From contig DASQAV010000117.1 of NCBI GenBank assembly GCA_035635575.1, forward strand, positions 1-62,960: 62,960 nucleotides of DNA, given 5' to 3'. The stretch's first letter is position 1. Every line of letters starts with the position of its first letter. Below the pieces are notes generated by a model. It worked only from the letters and a program-made list of their open reading frames with translations. It ran no database searches and was not told the origin of the DNA. Made by a program: the position numbers and the translations under genes. Shown piece by piece: positions 18,801 through 32,979 of this stretch. This DNA comes from WS-7 sp035635575 (lineage in GTDB: Bacteria; Eisenbacteria; RBG-16-71-46; SZUA-252).

Positions 18801-20840
18801 CTACGTGCCGGCCTGGGCGACTCTCCCCGCGCAGATCTGGAGCACCTCCGTCAGCTGCTCCGACGTGACCGGCTTCACGATGTGCCCGTCGAATCCCACT
18901 TCCGCCGTGCGCTTCTTGTCATCCGGCTGGCCGTACCCCGTCATCGCGAACAATAATATTGCCCGGGTCCGCTCGTCGGCACGCAGGCGCCGCGCAACCT
19001 CCAGCCCGTCGAAGCCTGGAAGCCCCAGGTCCACGAGCGCCAGGTCAGGCAGGCTGGCCGAGGCCTTCTCCACGGCCTCGGGACCGCTGACCGCGTCCTG
19101 AACCTCGTGGCCGGCCAGGTCGAGGAAGGTCCGGAGCATCTCGCGCGCGTCCGCGTTGTCGTCCACGACCAGCACGCGGAGGGCGCTGGGCAGATTGCGA
19201 GGCTGCGCTTTCTCGGAGATCTTGAGCGGAGACGCCATCAGGCGAGGAAGACGAACGACGAACGTGCTTCCCTGGCCGACGCCCGCGCTCGTCGCCTCGA
19301 CCGAGCCGCCCATGAGCTGGGCGAGCTTCCGCACGAGCGCCAGGCCGATCCCGAGCCCCCCTTGCGCCCGGTCCAGCGCCTGACGCCCCTGCACGAAGAC
19401 CTCGAAGAGGCGCGGAAGCAGGTCCGGTGCGATTCCGATCCCGTTGTCGCCTACACGGATCACCGCCTGGGAGCCCTCCGGCTTCACGTGCAGCGAGATC
19501 TTCCCGCCGGGGTCCGTGTACTTCACGGCGTTGACCAGGAGATTCGTGATGATCTGGTCGGTCCGTGCCACGTCCGCGTCGACCATCACGGGATCGGCCT
19601 TGAAGTTCAGGATGTGTCCGTTCATGCGGCCGGAAGCCTTCAGCGCCTCCACCGACTTGGCCGCGAGGTCGGCGAGATCGAACGGCTCGAGGGTGAGCTG
19701 GACGCGGCCGGTGGTCACGCGCGAGACCTCGAGGAGATCGTCCAGCATGCGCGAGAGCTGGAAGGACTGCCGCGCGATCACGCTGCCCGCGCGCTCGACC
19801 TTGTCGGACGACGCCGTGCCCAGCTGCAAGACCTGGGCGGCGGAGGTGATCGCTCCGAGGGGATTCCGGAGCTCGTGCGAGAGCATCGCGAGGAACTCGT
19901 CCTTGCGCCGGTCCTTCTCTTGAAGCTCTCGGTAGAGCTTGCGGTTTTCGATGACGCTGGCGGTGCGGCTCGCGATGATCTCCATCAGCTCCATGTCGGC
20001 GTTCGTGTAGTGCCGCAGACTGGACATGGCGAGGGCGCCGTAGATCCCCGAGCGCCCGGAAAGCGGAAGGGCGATGCCGGTCACGCCTCCCGAGCTCTCG
20101 CGGATCTTCTCGATCCTTCCGTTGGCCAGCACCTTCGAGACCGCGTCGGCGAGTTCGGGGGGCGGCACGCCCGGCAGTCTGCCGGTCGGATCGGGCGCCA
20201 TTCCGGCCCGGAACCAGGTGGAGTTGCCGGGGCTGTCGTGGGTCGCGCTGAGGACGATTCCGGCTTCGTCGGCCAGGAGCGGGACGAAGAGTGCCAGAAG
20301 CTCCTTCTCGAAGGGGGAGCCGTCCACGGCGCGGGTCAGCACGCCGCCGATCTCCACCAGCACCCGGAGCCTGCTGCTCTGCTCCTCGGCCGCGGCCCGC
20401 GCCGCCTGCTCGCGGGTGAGCGCCACCCGCTGCTCCGCCTCGCGCCGCACCTGCTCCTTCGCGCGCGAGAGCGCGACGAACACCCCCACCTTGGTCCGCA
20501 GCACGTCCGGAGCAAAGGGGCAGATCAGGTAGTCGACCGCGCCGACCGAATAGCCCCGCGCGGCCTGGACCTCATCCGCGTTCGCCGTGAGGAAGATGAG
20601 CGGCGTGTGCTCGTTCCGCTTCCGCTGCCGGATGAGGGAGGCGGTCTCGAACCCGTCCATCTCCGGCATGTTCACGTCCAGGAGGATGACGGCCGCCTCG
20701 TTCTCCAACAGAAACTTCAGCGCCTCCCGGCCCGATCCGACCGAGACGACACGCTCCCCCATATCGGCGAGCGCCGCCTCGACCGTCAGCCGCTGGGTCG
20801 GCAGGTCGTCGACGACGAGGATATTGACGGGATCGTTCAT
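18801..20840 (-). CDS. Hybrid histidine kinase (REC-GAF-HisKA-HATPase-REC)
   Basis: 679 residues with no membrane segment, so cytoplasmic. An N-terminal receiver (6-125) has phosphoacceptor Asp55 (VILLDVNMPEMDG), but the invariant receiver Lys is Cys107 (DYLICPF). A short coiled coil (KEQVRREAEQRVALTREQAA) leads to a GAF domain (about 155-300). HisKA has MLSHELRNPLGAI. HATPase has NLLVNAVKYTD, GDNGIGI and GGLGIGLALV. The C-terminal receiver (about 555-675, LALVDLGLPGFDG, IVKPV) is canonical. It is ten bases downstream of the large HAMP-repeat kinase on the same strand, so the two are probably co-transcribed and may exchange phosphate. Confidence 0.93.
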   Translation of the reverse strand: MNDPVNILVVDDLPTQRLTVEAALADMGERVVSVGSGREALKFLLENEAAVILLDVNMPEMDGFETASLIRQRKRNEHTPLIFLTANADEVQAARGYSVGAVDYLICPFAPDVLRTKVGVFVALSRAKEQVRREAEQRVALTREQAARAAAEEQSSRLRVLVEIGGVLTRAVDGSPFEKELLALFVPLLADEAGIVLSATHDSPGNSTWFRAGMAPDPTGRLPGVPPPELADAVSKVLANGRIEKIRESSGGVTGIALPLSGRSGIYGALAMSSLRHYTNADMELMEIIASRTASVIENRKLYRELQEKDRRKDEFLAMLSHELRNPLGAITSAAQVLQLGTASSDKVERAGSVIARQSFQLSRMLDDLLEVSRVTTGRVQLTLEPFDLADLAAKSVEALKASGRMNGHILNFKADPVMVDADVARTDQIITNLLVNAVKYTDPGGKISLHVKPEGSQAVIRVGDNGIGIAPDLLPRLFEVFVQGRQALDRAQGGLGIGLALVRKLAQLMGGSVEATSAGVGQGSTFVVRLPRLMASPLKISEKAQPRNLPSALRVLVVDDNADAREMLRTFLDLAGHEVQDAVSGPEAVEKASASLPDLALVDLGLPGFDGLEVARRLRADERTRAILLFAMTGYGQPDDKKRTAEVGFDGHIVKPVTSEQLTEVLQICAGRVAQAGT

Positions 20841-20850
20841 GGCGCGGGTC

Positions 20851-26283
<5,433 letters not shown>

Positions 26284-26689
26284 GGGTGCGTCTCCGTACG
26301 GCAATGGGGAGTTGGAGTAGAGCTCGCGGGCGTGCGGGAGCGAACGAGCGTGGATGCGTGGAAGCACGCAGTCCGCTCGGGGCTGAAGGCGCAGGCCATC
26401 ACGCGAGGAATTCGAGACACGAAGAGGCTCGGTCTCCTGGGTGATCGGATGAACGAACTGGAACGTGAGTCGTCATGGGCGGCTCTGAGCGAGGAACCCT
26501 TCCCGTGGTTCCCAAATCCCCAAGCACAAGACCTCATGAATGGGCTATAGCTTGAATCGCCGTGAAGCGCTCCACCGTGCTCCCTACATGCACCCATAAT
26601 CCTGTTGTAGCACAAGGCTTAAAGTCAAGTCAGGTCCTGCCGGACAGGCGCAGGCAGCCCCATCGCCCCAAAGAGGAGGATTTCCACCC
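26284..26689. other. 406-base divergent intergenic region
   Basis: This lies between the multi-HAMP kinase and the DUF4412-like gene. It has an A/T-richer patch at about 26,590-26,635. On the minus strand, CTGACT (26628-26633) and TACAAC (26604-26609) with an 18-base gap form a weak promoter candidate for the kinase. AGGAGG lies ten bases before the downstream plus-strand ATG. Small frames in the region lack protein-like composition. No RNA gene was recognised. Confidence 0.5.
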
Positions 26690-27652
26690 ATGTCAATGCA
26701 GCCGCGTCATTTAGCGCCTCAGCCGGGGCGTTTTCCGGGAATCTTTGCGGTCCTAATTTTCCTTATCGGCACAAATGCCCCGGCCTTCGCAGGAGAAAAT
26801 CCCAAGCAAAAGGAAGGAGCCAAGCCGCAGAAACCCCTGAAGAGCAGCGGGTTCGAGGCGATCGGGCTTCCCCATTACGTCGCGCCCGAAGCCTTCCGGG
26901 AGGACCTCGTCATCCAGAACGACGGGAAGACCATCACGATGAAGCGATTCATGGACCACGGCAAGTCGCGGACCGAGATGACCTCGGACGGCCAATCCTT
27001 CGTGATGATGGAGATGGGGGACGAGAAGGGAACGACGTACATGGTGATGCCCGATGAAAAAAGGGCCATGAAACAGTCGGCCCAGGGAATGGCCGAGTCG
27101 TCCAAGGAGGTCGCGGACGCCACGAAGAAAGCCAAGGAAGCGAAATCCGCTCCGCCGCCGGACATCCAGGCGGAGGACCTGGGAGAGGAAACAATCGACG
27201 GACACGTGGTCAAGAAGGTCCGCATGAAGTACGGCAAGGATGCGCAGGAGGTGATGGGCTGGTTCGACAAGCAGACCGGAGCGCCCGTTCGGATGGAGAG
27301 CTCGGTGGAGGGAAAGAAGTCCGTCATCGAGTGGAAGAACCGTAAGGTGGAGCCTCAGGCGGCGGAGCTCTTCGCCGTGCCCAAGGACTACGAAGTGACC
27401 GACATGGACGAGATGATGAAGAAGATGGGATCCATGGGCGGCGGGGGCATGCCCATGGGCATGGGCGTCGGCTCCATGGCGAAAGGAATGGCGGGCGGAA
27501 TGGTGCAGGGCATGGGCCAGAACTTCGGCTCGAGCCTGGGCAGCACGCTGGGCGCATCGATCGGAGGGCCGCTGGGCGGGATCGCGGGTCAGTTCATCGG
27601 AGGCAAAATCGGCGGCATGATCGGCAAGAAAGCGGCGAACGCCATCAACTGA
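26690..27652 (+). CDS. DUF4412-like secreted protein with C-terminal glycine zipper
   Basis: 320 residues. A signal peptide covers about 1-34 (FPGIFAVLIFLIGTNAPAFA-GE), followed by a Lys-rich linker. Residues about 60-230 resemble DUF4412 proteins, which have a periplasmic lipoprotein-carrier-like beta fold (GKTITMKRFMDHGKSRTEM, TYMVMPDEKRAMKQ, VKKVRMKYGKDAQEVMGWFDKQTG). From about 245 the sequence is Met/Gly-rich and ends with a glycine zipper (GSTLGASIGGPLGGIAGQFIGG), which could insert in or associate with a membrane. AGGAGG lies ten bases before the ATG; a second ATG six bases on is also possible. Its 3' end is 15 bases from the convergent RND gene. Function unknown. Confidence 0.8.
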   Translation: MSMQPRHLAPQPGRFPGIFAVLIFLIGTNAPAFAGENPKQKEGAKPQKPLKSSGFEAIGLPHYVAPEAFREDLVIQNDGKTITMKRFMDHGKSRTEMTSDGQSFVMMEMGDEKGTTYMVMPDEKRAMKQSAQGMAESSKEVADATKKAKEAKSAPPPDIQAEDLGEETIDGHVVKKVRMKYGKDAQEVMGWFDKQTGAPVRMESSVEGKKSVIEWKNRKVEPQAAELFAVPKDYEVTDMDEMMKKMGSMGGGGMPMGMGVGSMAKGMAGGMVQGMGQNFGSSLGSTLGASIGGPLGGIAGQFIGGKIGGMIGKKAANAIN

Positions 27653-27667
27653 TCGCAGGCTCCGCGC

Positions 27668-30600
27668 CTACTCCCTGCCACCGCCGAAGCCCGCGAGCAG
27701 CGATGGGAGTACGATCAGCAACAAGAAAGCCGAGGTGACGAACCCACCCACCACCGCGATCGCGAGCGGTTTCAGGAGCGCGCTTCCCGCGCCCACGCCC
27801 ATCGCCAGCGGCGCGAGCGCCGCGACACCCGCAAAGGTGGTCATGAGCACGGGCCGCGCGCGCCGGATCGCCGCCGCTCGCGCCGCCTCGGCGGCGGACA
27901 GGCCGCCCTCGAGCGCCTGGCGATGCGCCGCGACCAGGAAGTAGGCGTTCTCCGAGACGATCCCCACCATCATGATGGCGCCGACGAAGCTCGAGATATT
28001 GAACGTCGCGCGTCCGAGATGAAGCGCGGCGAAGACGCCCACCAGCGAGGACGCCACCACCAGGAGCACGGCGGCGGACTGCGGCCAGGACTTGAAGGAG
28101 ACGAGCAGGATCACGCTCACCAGCGCCACCGCGCCGAGCAGAACGCCGGCAAGCCCCCGGAAGCTCGACTGCTGCTCGGCCCATTGCCCCGCGTACTGGA
28201 TGCTGGCGTTCGGCGGGAGCGCCACGCGCTGCCGCACGCGGCGCTGAATCTCTCCCATCGCCGACCCCAGATCGCGGCCGGAGAGACGCGCCGTGGGTGC
28301 GACCATGGTGCGAAGATTGTCGCGCTGGATCTCCGTCTCTCCCGGCGTCGTCGTGATCGACGCCAGGTCCGCCAGACGCACGAGTCCCGATCCGAAGGGA
28401 ATCGCGATCGACCTCATGACCTCGGCACCGCTCAGGCCGGCGGGTCGCGGGAGCACGAAGCGCACGGGCCAGGAGCGCGCGCCCCGCGCGATCGATCCGA
28501 CGTCCGTTCCGCCGACCGCGGCGGCCACGTTCTGCGCCAGGTCCTCGGTGGTCTTGCCGGTGCGCGCGGCCGCGGGCCTGGGGGAGATCGTCACGTTCGG
28601 GCCGCTCACCACGACGCCATCCTTCACGTCCACGACACCCGGCACGTTCGTCAGAACCTCCGCCACCTCGCGCCCCTTCTGCTCCGCGATCGCGCGGTCC
28701 TCGTCGAAGATCCGGACCTCGATGGGCTGCGGGGTGGTGGTCAGGTCCCCGATGACGTCCTCGACCAGCTGCCCGAACTCCACCTCGAGCGCCGGCTGCG
28801 TCTCGGCGATCTTCCCTCGCAACTCATCGGCGATCTCCTCCGCGCCGCGCCGGTGCTTGGCTCGGAGGCGGAGCGTGTAGTCGCCGATGTTGGGCTCGGT
28901 GATGAAGAATCCCAGCTGGTCGCCGGTGCGCCGCGACCACGCCACGATCTCCGGCATGGCCCCGATCTCCTTCTCCACCTCCTGCAGCATCCGGTCCGTC
29001 TCCTGTAACGACGTTCCCGGAGGGGAGATGTAGTCGAGGATCAGCGAGCCTTCGTCCATCTCGGGAAGGAATCCGCTTCCCAGGGTGAGGTAGAGCGGAA
29101 TCATGACGAGAATGCAGGCGGCGACCGCGATGACTCCCAGCCACCGGCTGTCCGTGGCGCGGTGGAGCGCCCTCCGGAACCACCCCTGCCCTCCGTGTCC
29201 CTGCGCGTGGGAGCCGCCGGCGGCGGGGCTCAGGAGCGGGATCAGCGTGAGACAGAGGAGGAGGGAGGCTCCCAGCATGAGCGCCATCGAGAGGGTGAGC
29301 ACCCGGAAGAAAGCCCCCGTCACGCCCCCCAGCATCACGAACGGCAGAAAGATCGCGAGCGAGCAGAGGCTGGATCCGGTGAGCGTGGGCGCGATCTCCG
29401 CCATGGCCTGAGCCCGACCGACGGGGTGCTCCCCCGTCGAGCGCGCGGCGATGTGCTCCACCACGACGATCCCGTCATCGAGCACCAGCCCCACGGCGGC
29501 CGCGATTCCTCCGAGGGTCATCATGTTCAGCGACTGTCCCGTCATGGCCAGCCCGAGGATCGTGAGCGCAATGCTCGCCGGAAGGACCGCCGCGCCCGCC
29601 AGACCGAGGCGGGCGCTCCGGAGGACGATCATGATCACCAGCACCGCGAGGATCGCCCCGACCAGGAGGCTGTCGCGCACGCTTCCGACGGAGGCGTGGA
29701 CCAGGTCCGACTGGTCATAGAACGTCTGGATCGTGACACCCCTGGGAAGGCGCGCCCTGTTCTGCTCGAACCACCGGTGCGCCGCGTCGGAGAGCGTGAT
29801 CGCGCTGGCGGAGGGCTGGCGGAGAAGGTTGATGAGCACCGCTTCCCGCCCATTGGCCCGGTAGCGCTGGAACTCCGGCGCCTCCTCGAGGCTGATGCGC
29901 CCCAGCTGGCCCAGCATCACCGGCGGGCCGGAGGGGGCCGGGATCATGAGCGAATCGAGCGACTGGAGGTCGCGGGGCCGCCCGTCGACGAGGCCCAGGT
30001 AGAGCTGCGCGTTCGTTTCCAGGAGTCCGACCGACTGGAGCGTGCTCGCCTTCCGCACCCCGTCCGCCACCGAAGCGGGATCCAAGCCTCGGGATTGGAG
30101 CGCGATCGGATCCAGGGTGACCCTGGCCTCGAGCCTTCGACCGCCCTGGATGACGACCTCCGCTACGCCGGGGAGGCGCGACAGCTCCTGGCGCAGAACC
30201 AGCTCGGCGAAATCGCGCATCTGGGCCAGCGCGACGTGATCGGACGTCATCGAGAATCCGACCACCGGAAAGAGGGTCGGATTCATGAGCCGAACGTCCA
30301 CCGTCGTCCCGGCCGGCAGATTCGTCCGGGCGGCCTCGATCTGCGCCTGCACCCGCTGCACGGTGAGGTTCAAGTCCGTTCCCCAGCGGGAGTCCAGATT
30401 GATCTCGGCCGTGCCGCGGCTCGTCGTCGAGCGGATCTGGGTAACGCCGGGCACGCGGCGGATGGATTCCTCGAGCGTGCGGGTCACGTCGCGCAGCATC
30501 ACCTCGCTCGGCAGCTCACCCGAGTTCACGATCACCTTGACGCGCGGGAACGTGACTTCCGGAAGGATCGAGGACGGCATGCCGCGCAGGGCCACCGCGG

Positions 30601-30676
30601 CGAGGACGACCAGCCCCGTGAGGAGGAGTGTCAGGGCGCGACGCTGGGTGTGGACGCCCTCGAACAGCCCTCTCAC
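27668..30676 (-). CDS. RND family efflux permease
   Basis: 1002 residues, the inner-membrane proton-driven pump of a tripartite system. Typical RND layout: first membrane helix near 13-32, a large periplasmic loop (PSEVMLRDVTRTLEESIRRVPGV), a central membrane block (about 330-530) with GLVLDDGIVVVEHI, a second periplasmic loop, and a last block (about 830-995) ending with a short tail. The Asp pair DD in membrane helix 4 fits proton relay residues. The DDGIVVVEHI pattern is nearer the drug (HAE) than the metal (HME) type, but the protein is divergent and the substrate is open. Its start overlaps the adaptor stop by four bases. The gene ends a TolC-adaptor-pump operon. Confidence 0.92.
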   Translation of the reverse strand: MRGLFEGVHTQRRALTLLLTGLVVLAAVALRGMPSSILPEVTFPRVKVIVNSGELPSEVMLRDVTRTLEESIRRVPGVTQIRSTTSRGTAEINLDSRWGTDLNLTVQRVQAQIEAARTNLPAGTTVDVRLMNPTLFPVVGFSMTSDHVALAQMRDFAELVLRQELSRLPGVAEVVIQGGRRLEARVTLDPIALQSRGLDPASVADGVRKASTLQSVGLLETNAQLYLGLVDGRPRDLQSLDSLMIPAPSGPPVMLGQLGRISLEEAPEFQRYRANGREAVLINLLRQPSASAITLSDAAHRWFEQNRARLPRGVTIQTFYDQSDLVHASVGSVRDSLLVGAILAVLVIMIVLRSARLGLAGAAVLPASIALTILGLAMTGQSLNMMTLGGIAAAVGLVLDDGIVVVEHIAARSTGEHPVGRAQAMAEIAPTLTGSSLCSLAIFLPFVMLGGVTGAFFRVLTLSMALMLGASLLLCLTLIPLLSPAAGGSHAQGHGGQGWFRRALHRATDSRWLGVIAVAACILVMIPLYLTLGSGFLPEMDEGSLILDYISPPGTSLQETDRMLQEVEKEIGAMPEIVAWSRRTGDQLGFFITEPNIGDYTLRLRAKHRRGAEEIADELRGKIAETQPALEVEFGQLVEDVIGDLTTTPQPIEVRIFDEDRAIAEQKGREVAEVLTNVPGVVDVKDGVVVSGPNVTISPRPAAARTGKTTEDLAQNVAAAVGGTDVGSIARGARSWPVRFVLPRPAGLSGAEVMRSIAIPFGSGLVRLADLASITTTPGETEIQRDNLRTMVAPTARLSGRDLGSAMGEIQRRVRQRVALPPNASIQYAGQWAEQQSSFRGLAGVLLGAVALVSVILLVSFKSWPQSAAVLLVVASSLVGVFAALHLGRATFNISSFVGAIMMVGIVSENAYFLVAAHRQALEGGLSAAEAARAAAIRRARPVLMTTFAGVAALAPLAMGVGAGSALLKPLAIAVVGGFVTSAFLLLIVLPSLLAGFGGGRE

Positions 30677-31644
30677 GGACCCACCGTGACGTGCGTGCTG
30701 TCCGGAAGCCCCCGCTGGCCACGGACGACCACCGGAGTTCCGGCGGGAAGCGCGGGCTCGAGCACCTCGTGCCAGCCCTCTTCCCCCGGCCCCAGCCGGA
30801 CCGTCGTCCAGACCGCGACGCTGTCGGGCAGCACGCGCGCGATGCGCACCTCGCCGGTGAGATCGTCCTGGACCAGCGCCGAGTCGGGAACCAGGACCGC
30901 CCGGTGGATGGCGCCCGTCTCGATGGTGGCGTTTCCGAATCGGCCGATCGCGCCGAAGGGGGCGCGCACGCTGGGATCAAGCCAGAAGAGCGCCGTCTGA
31001 TCCGCCTCGCTCGTCTGCGGCAGCTTCCGTTGCACGGTCGCGGCGACCGTGCCGCCGCCGTCCATGCCGATCTCCGCCCTCTGGCCGGCGTTGACGCGCG
31101 CGGCTTCGGGCCGTGGGACGTGCACCTCGAACACCACCGAGCCGACCGGAACGATCGTGAGAAGCTCCCCTCCCTCGACAACCTCGGAGCCGGGCTCCAC
31201 GGCGCGACGAAGAACGGTGCCGTTCGTGGAAGCCACGATCGGGACGCGGATGAGATCGCGCTCCGCGAGGCGGAGCGCGCGGGCCGCCTCGTCGTGCTCC
31301 GGGGGAGAACGGGCCTGGCGGACCAGGATCTCGGCCCCGCGCAGCGCCGCGCGCGACTCGTAGGTGATCAGCGTGCCCAGGGCATCCCCGCGCGTGACGG
31401 AATCCCCGGTCCGCGGCCCGAGCGCCTCGACGTAGGCTTTGAACGGCGCCGACACCGTGACCGAGTCGGAGAGGCGCCACTGTCCCGTCCCCTTCATCAG
31501 CTCCCGGACGCTCCGCTCCTCCAGCCTTCCGATACCGACGGGCACGGTCGGATGGGTCTCCGCGGAACCGGCATCGCCCCCCTTGCTTCCGCAGCCGGCG
31601 AGCGCCAGCGTCCCGGCGAGCGCCGCAACCGCAACCCACTTCAT
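30673..31644 (-). CDS. RND efflux periplasmic adaptor (membrane fusion protein), lipoprotein
   Basis: 323 residues. The start at 31642-31644 was chosen for its lipoprotein signal MKWVAVAALAGTLALAGC (Cys18) and its four-base overlap (ATGA) with the upstream TolC-like gene; the frame itself stays open to 32964 as a shadow. It has the usual barrel-sandwich halves (VSAPFKAYVEALGPRTGDSV and VASTNGTVLRRAVEPGSEV) separated by a very short helical hairpin of about 35 residues. A beta-barrel domain and a membrane-proximal domain follow. The short hairpin implies closer contact with the outer-membrane factor or a different assembly. It bridges the pump and the TolC-like channel of the same operon. Confidence 0.9.
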   Translation of the reverse strand: MKWVAVAALAGTLALAGCGSKGGDAGSAETHPTVPVGIGRLEERSVRELMKGTGQWRLSDSVTVSAPFKAYVEALGPRTGDSVTRGDALGTLITYESRAALRGAEILVRQARSPPEHDEAARALRLAERDLIRVPIVASTNGTVLRRAVEPGSEVVEGGELLTIVPVGSVVFEVHVPRPEAARVNAGQRAEIGMDGGGTVAATVQRKLPQTSEADQTALFWLDPSVRAPFGAIGRFGNATIETGAIHRAVLVPDSALVQDDLTGEVRIARVLPDSVAVWTTVRLGPGEEGWHEVLEPALPAGTPVVVRGQRGLPDSTHVTVGP

Positions 31645-32969
31645 GGGCGGTCCTCTGCGCGGAACTGAGCGCTGCGGCTTTCTTGCAATGCATCCGCGTG
31701 CCGCTCCACCGCGTCCTGGTACAGGCGCCGGGCATCGAGAAGATCCAGGAGAAGGATCGCACCCCCGCTGTAGAGGCTCTTGACGCGGAGGAGATTCCGC
31801 TCCGCGCCGATGGTGGCTTCGCGCGCCACCACCAGCCGGGTGTACGCCGATCTCCAGCGCGTCAGGATCTCGAGCGCGATCCTCTGCTGCGTGACCCTCT
31901 GGCCTCCGCTCTTGAGACCCGCCGCTCGCAGCGCGATCGCCTTGGACTGCGTGGAGAGGCGCGCCGCGCTTCCGCGGATCGGTGCACGTACGTTGATCGT
32001 CGCCGAGGCCCCGAGGTCCCTCCGCAGCCGGTCGGCCAGGGTGGCATTGGGATCCTCCGCGAGCAGGTCCGGAGGCACGGTATGCGTGAGGTCGGTTCCG
32101 GCGAGCCCCGCGTCCAGCGAAAGGTCCACCGTTGGGGCGGTGGTCCGCTTCGCCTCGAGGATGTCCAGGCGCGCCCGCTCCTCGGCGATCCGGGCGATCC
32201 CGATCTCGGGCTGGCGTGACACGCTTGCCATGATCCGAATCGAGTCCTCCGTGTTCGGCGGCCGGTCCGGGAACCCCGACCGAATCTCGAAGGTGGAGTC
32301 GGGTTCGAGTCCCATCAGTGCCATGAGGTCGATCTCCCCGGTGCGCTCGTCGAACTCGGTCTTCTCCAGAGCCGCCGCCGCGCTGTTCCGCTCCAGCGCG
32401 ACGCGCACGGAATCGGTGGTGCTCCGGACTCCCGCCCGCACCGCGCCGCGCATCAGGAGCGCCAGGCGGTCGATCCAGTCGACGGCCTCGATCTGAGCGA
32501 ATTCGACCTCTCGGAGACGAAGCAGCGTGATGGCGAGGTCCGCGCCCTGGAGCCCCACGTCGCGCCCCTGCATGGCGGCTTCGAGCTTCGCCTGCGCCAG
32601 GTCGAGCGCGCTCCGGGCGCGCGCCCGCGCGCGCAGCCCCCCATCCGCCAGGGCCCAGTCCAGCACGACCTTCGCTTCGTATTCGCCGAGGTTGGTGATC
32701 GCCGGATCGTAGAAGCCTTTCGGCGCGACGAGCGCCCGCCCCGCCAGGGCGAGATCGGGCCTCCGGTTCCGGGCAACGGCGGAGGATTCCAGTGCCGCGG
32801 CCTGGCGGTCCAGCTCGGCGGCCAGGACCGCGGGAGCGCGATGGCGGGCCAGCTCCACGACGGCCTCCACGCTGAGCGTGTCCGCCGTAACCGACGCGCC
32901 CATGGCCTCCGGCGCGCGCACGGCAGCGCCGAGACAAAGGACGAAGAGGAGACCCCCGATCCACCTCAT
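31641..32969 (-). CDS. TolC-family outer-membrane efflux factor
   Basis: 442 residues. A signal peptide covers about 1-24 (GGLLFVLCLGAAVRAPEAMGAS). Two repeated outer-membrane efflux (OEP) halves of long alternating helices follow (LSVEAVVELARHRAPAVLAAELDRQ; a second half starting near 225). The C-terminal half contains SGGAILLLDLLDARRLYQDAVERHADA, the typical OEP ending. It forms the trimeric outer-membrane and periplasmic tunnel for the adaptor and RND pump encoded downstream with four-base overlaps. It starts ten bases after the asparagine synthetase stop, so it may share that transcript. Confidence 0.9.
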   Translation of the reverse strand: MRWIGGLLFVLCLGAAVRAPEAMGASVTADTLSVEAVVELARHRAPAVLAAELDRQAAALESSAVARNRRPDLALAGRALVAPKGFYDPAITNLGEYEAKVVLDWALADGGLRARARARSALDLAQAKLEAAMQGRDVGLQGADLAITLLRLREVEFAQIEAVDWIDRLALLMRGAVRAGVRSTTDSVRVALERNSAAAALEKTEFDERTGEIDLMALMGLEPDSTFEIRSGFPDRPPNTEDSIRIMASVSRQPEIGIARIAEERARLDILEAKRTTAPTVDLSLDAGLAGTDLTHTVPPDLLAEDPNATLADRLRRDLGASATINVRAPIRGSAARLSTQSKAIALRAAGLKSGGQRVTQQRIALEILTRWRSAYTRLVVAREATIGAERNLLRVKSLYSGGAILLLDLLDARRLYQDAVERHADALQESRSAQFRAEDRP

Positions 32970-32979
32970 TCCATCAATG

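Noticed and set aside
30673..32964. A 763-codon frame that would fuse an N-terminal region to the RND adaptor
   Set aside because: The N-terminal part overlaps the TolC-like gene in another frame and is compositionally a shadow. The adaptor has its own lipoprotein signal and ATGA overlap at 31,641-31,644.
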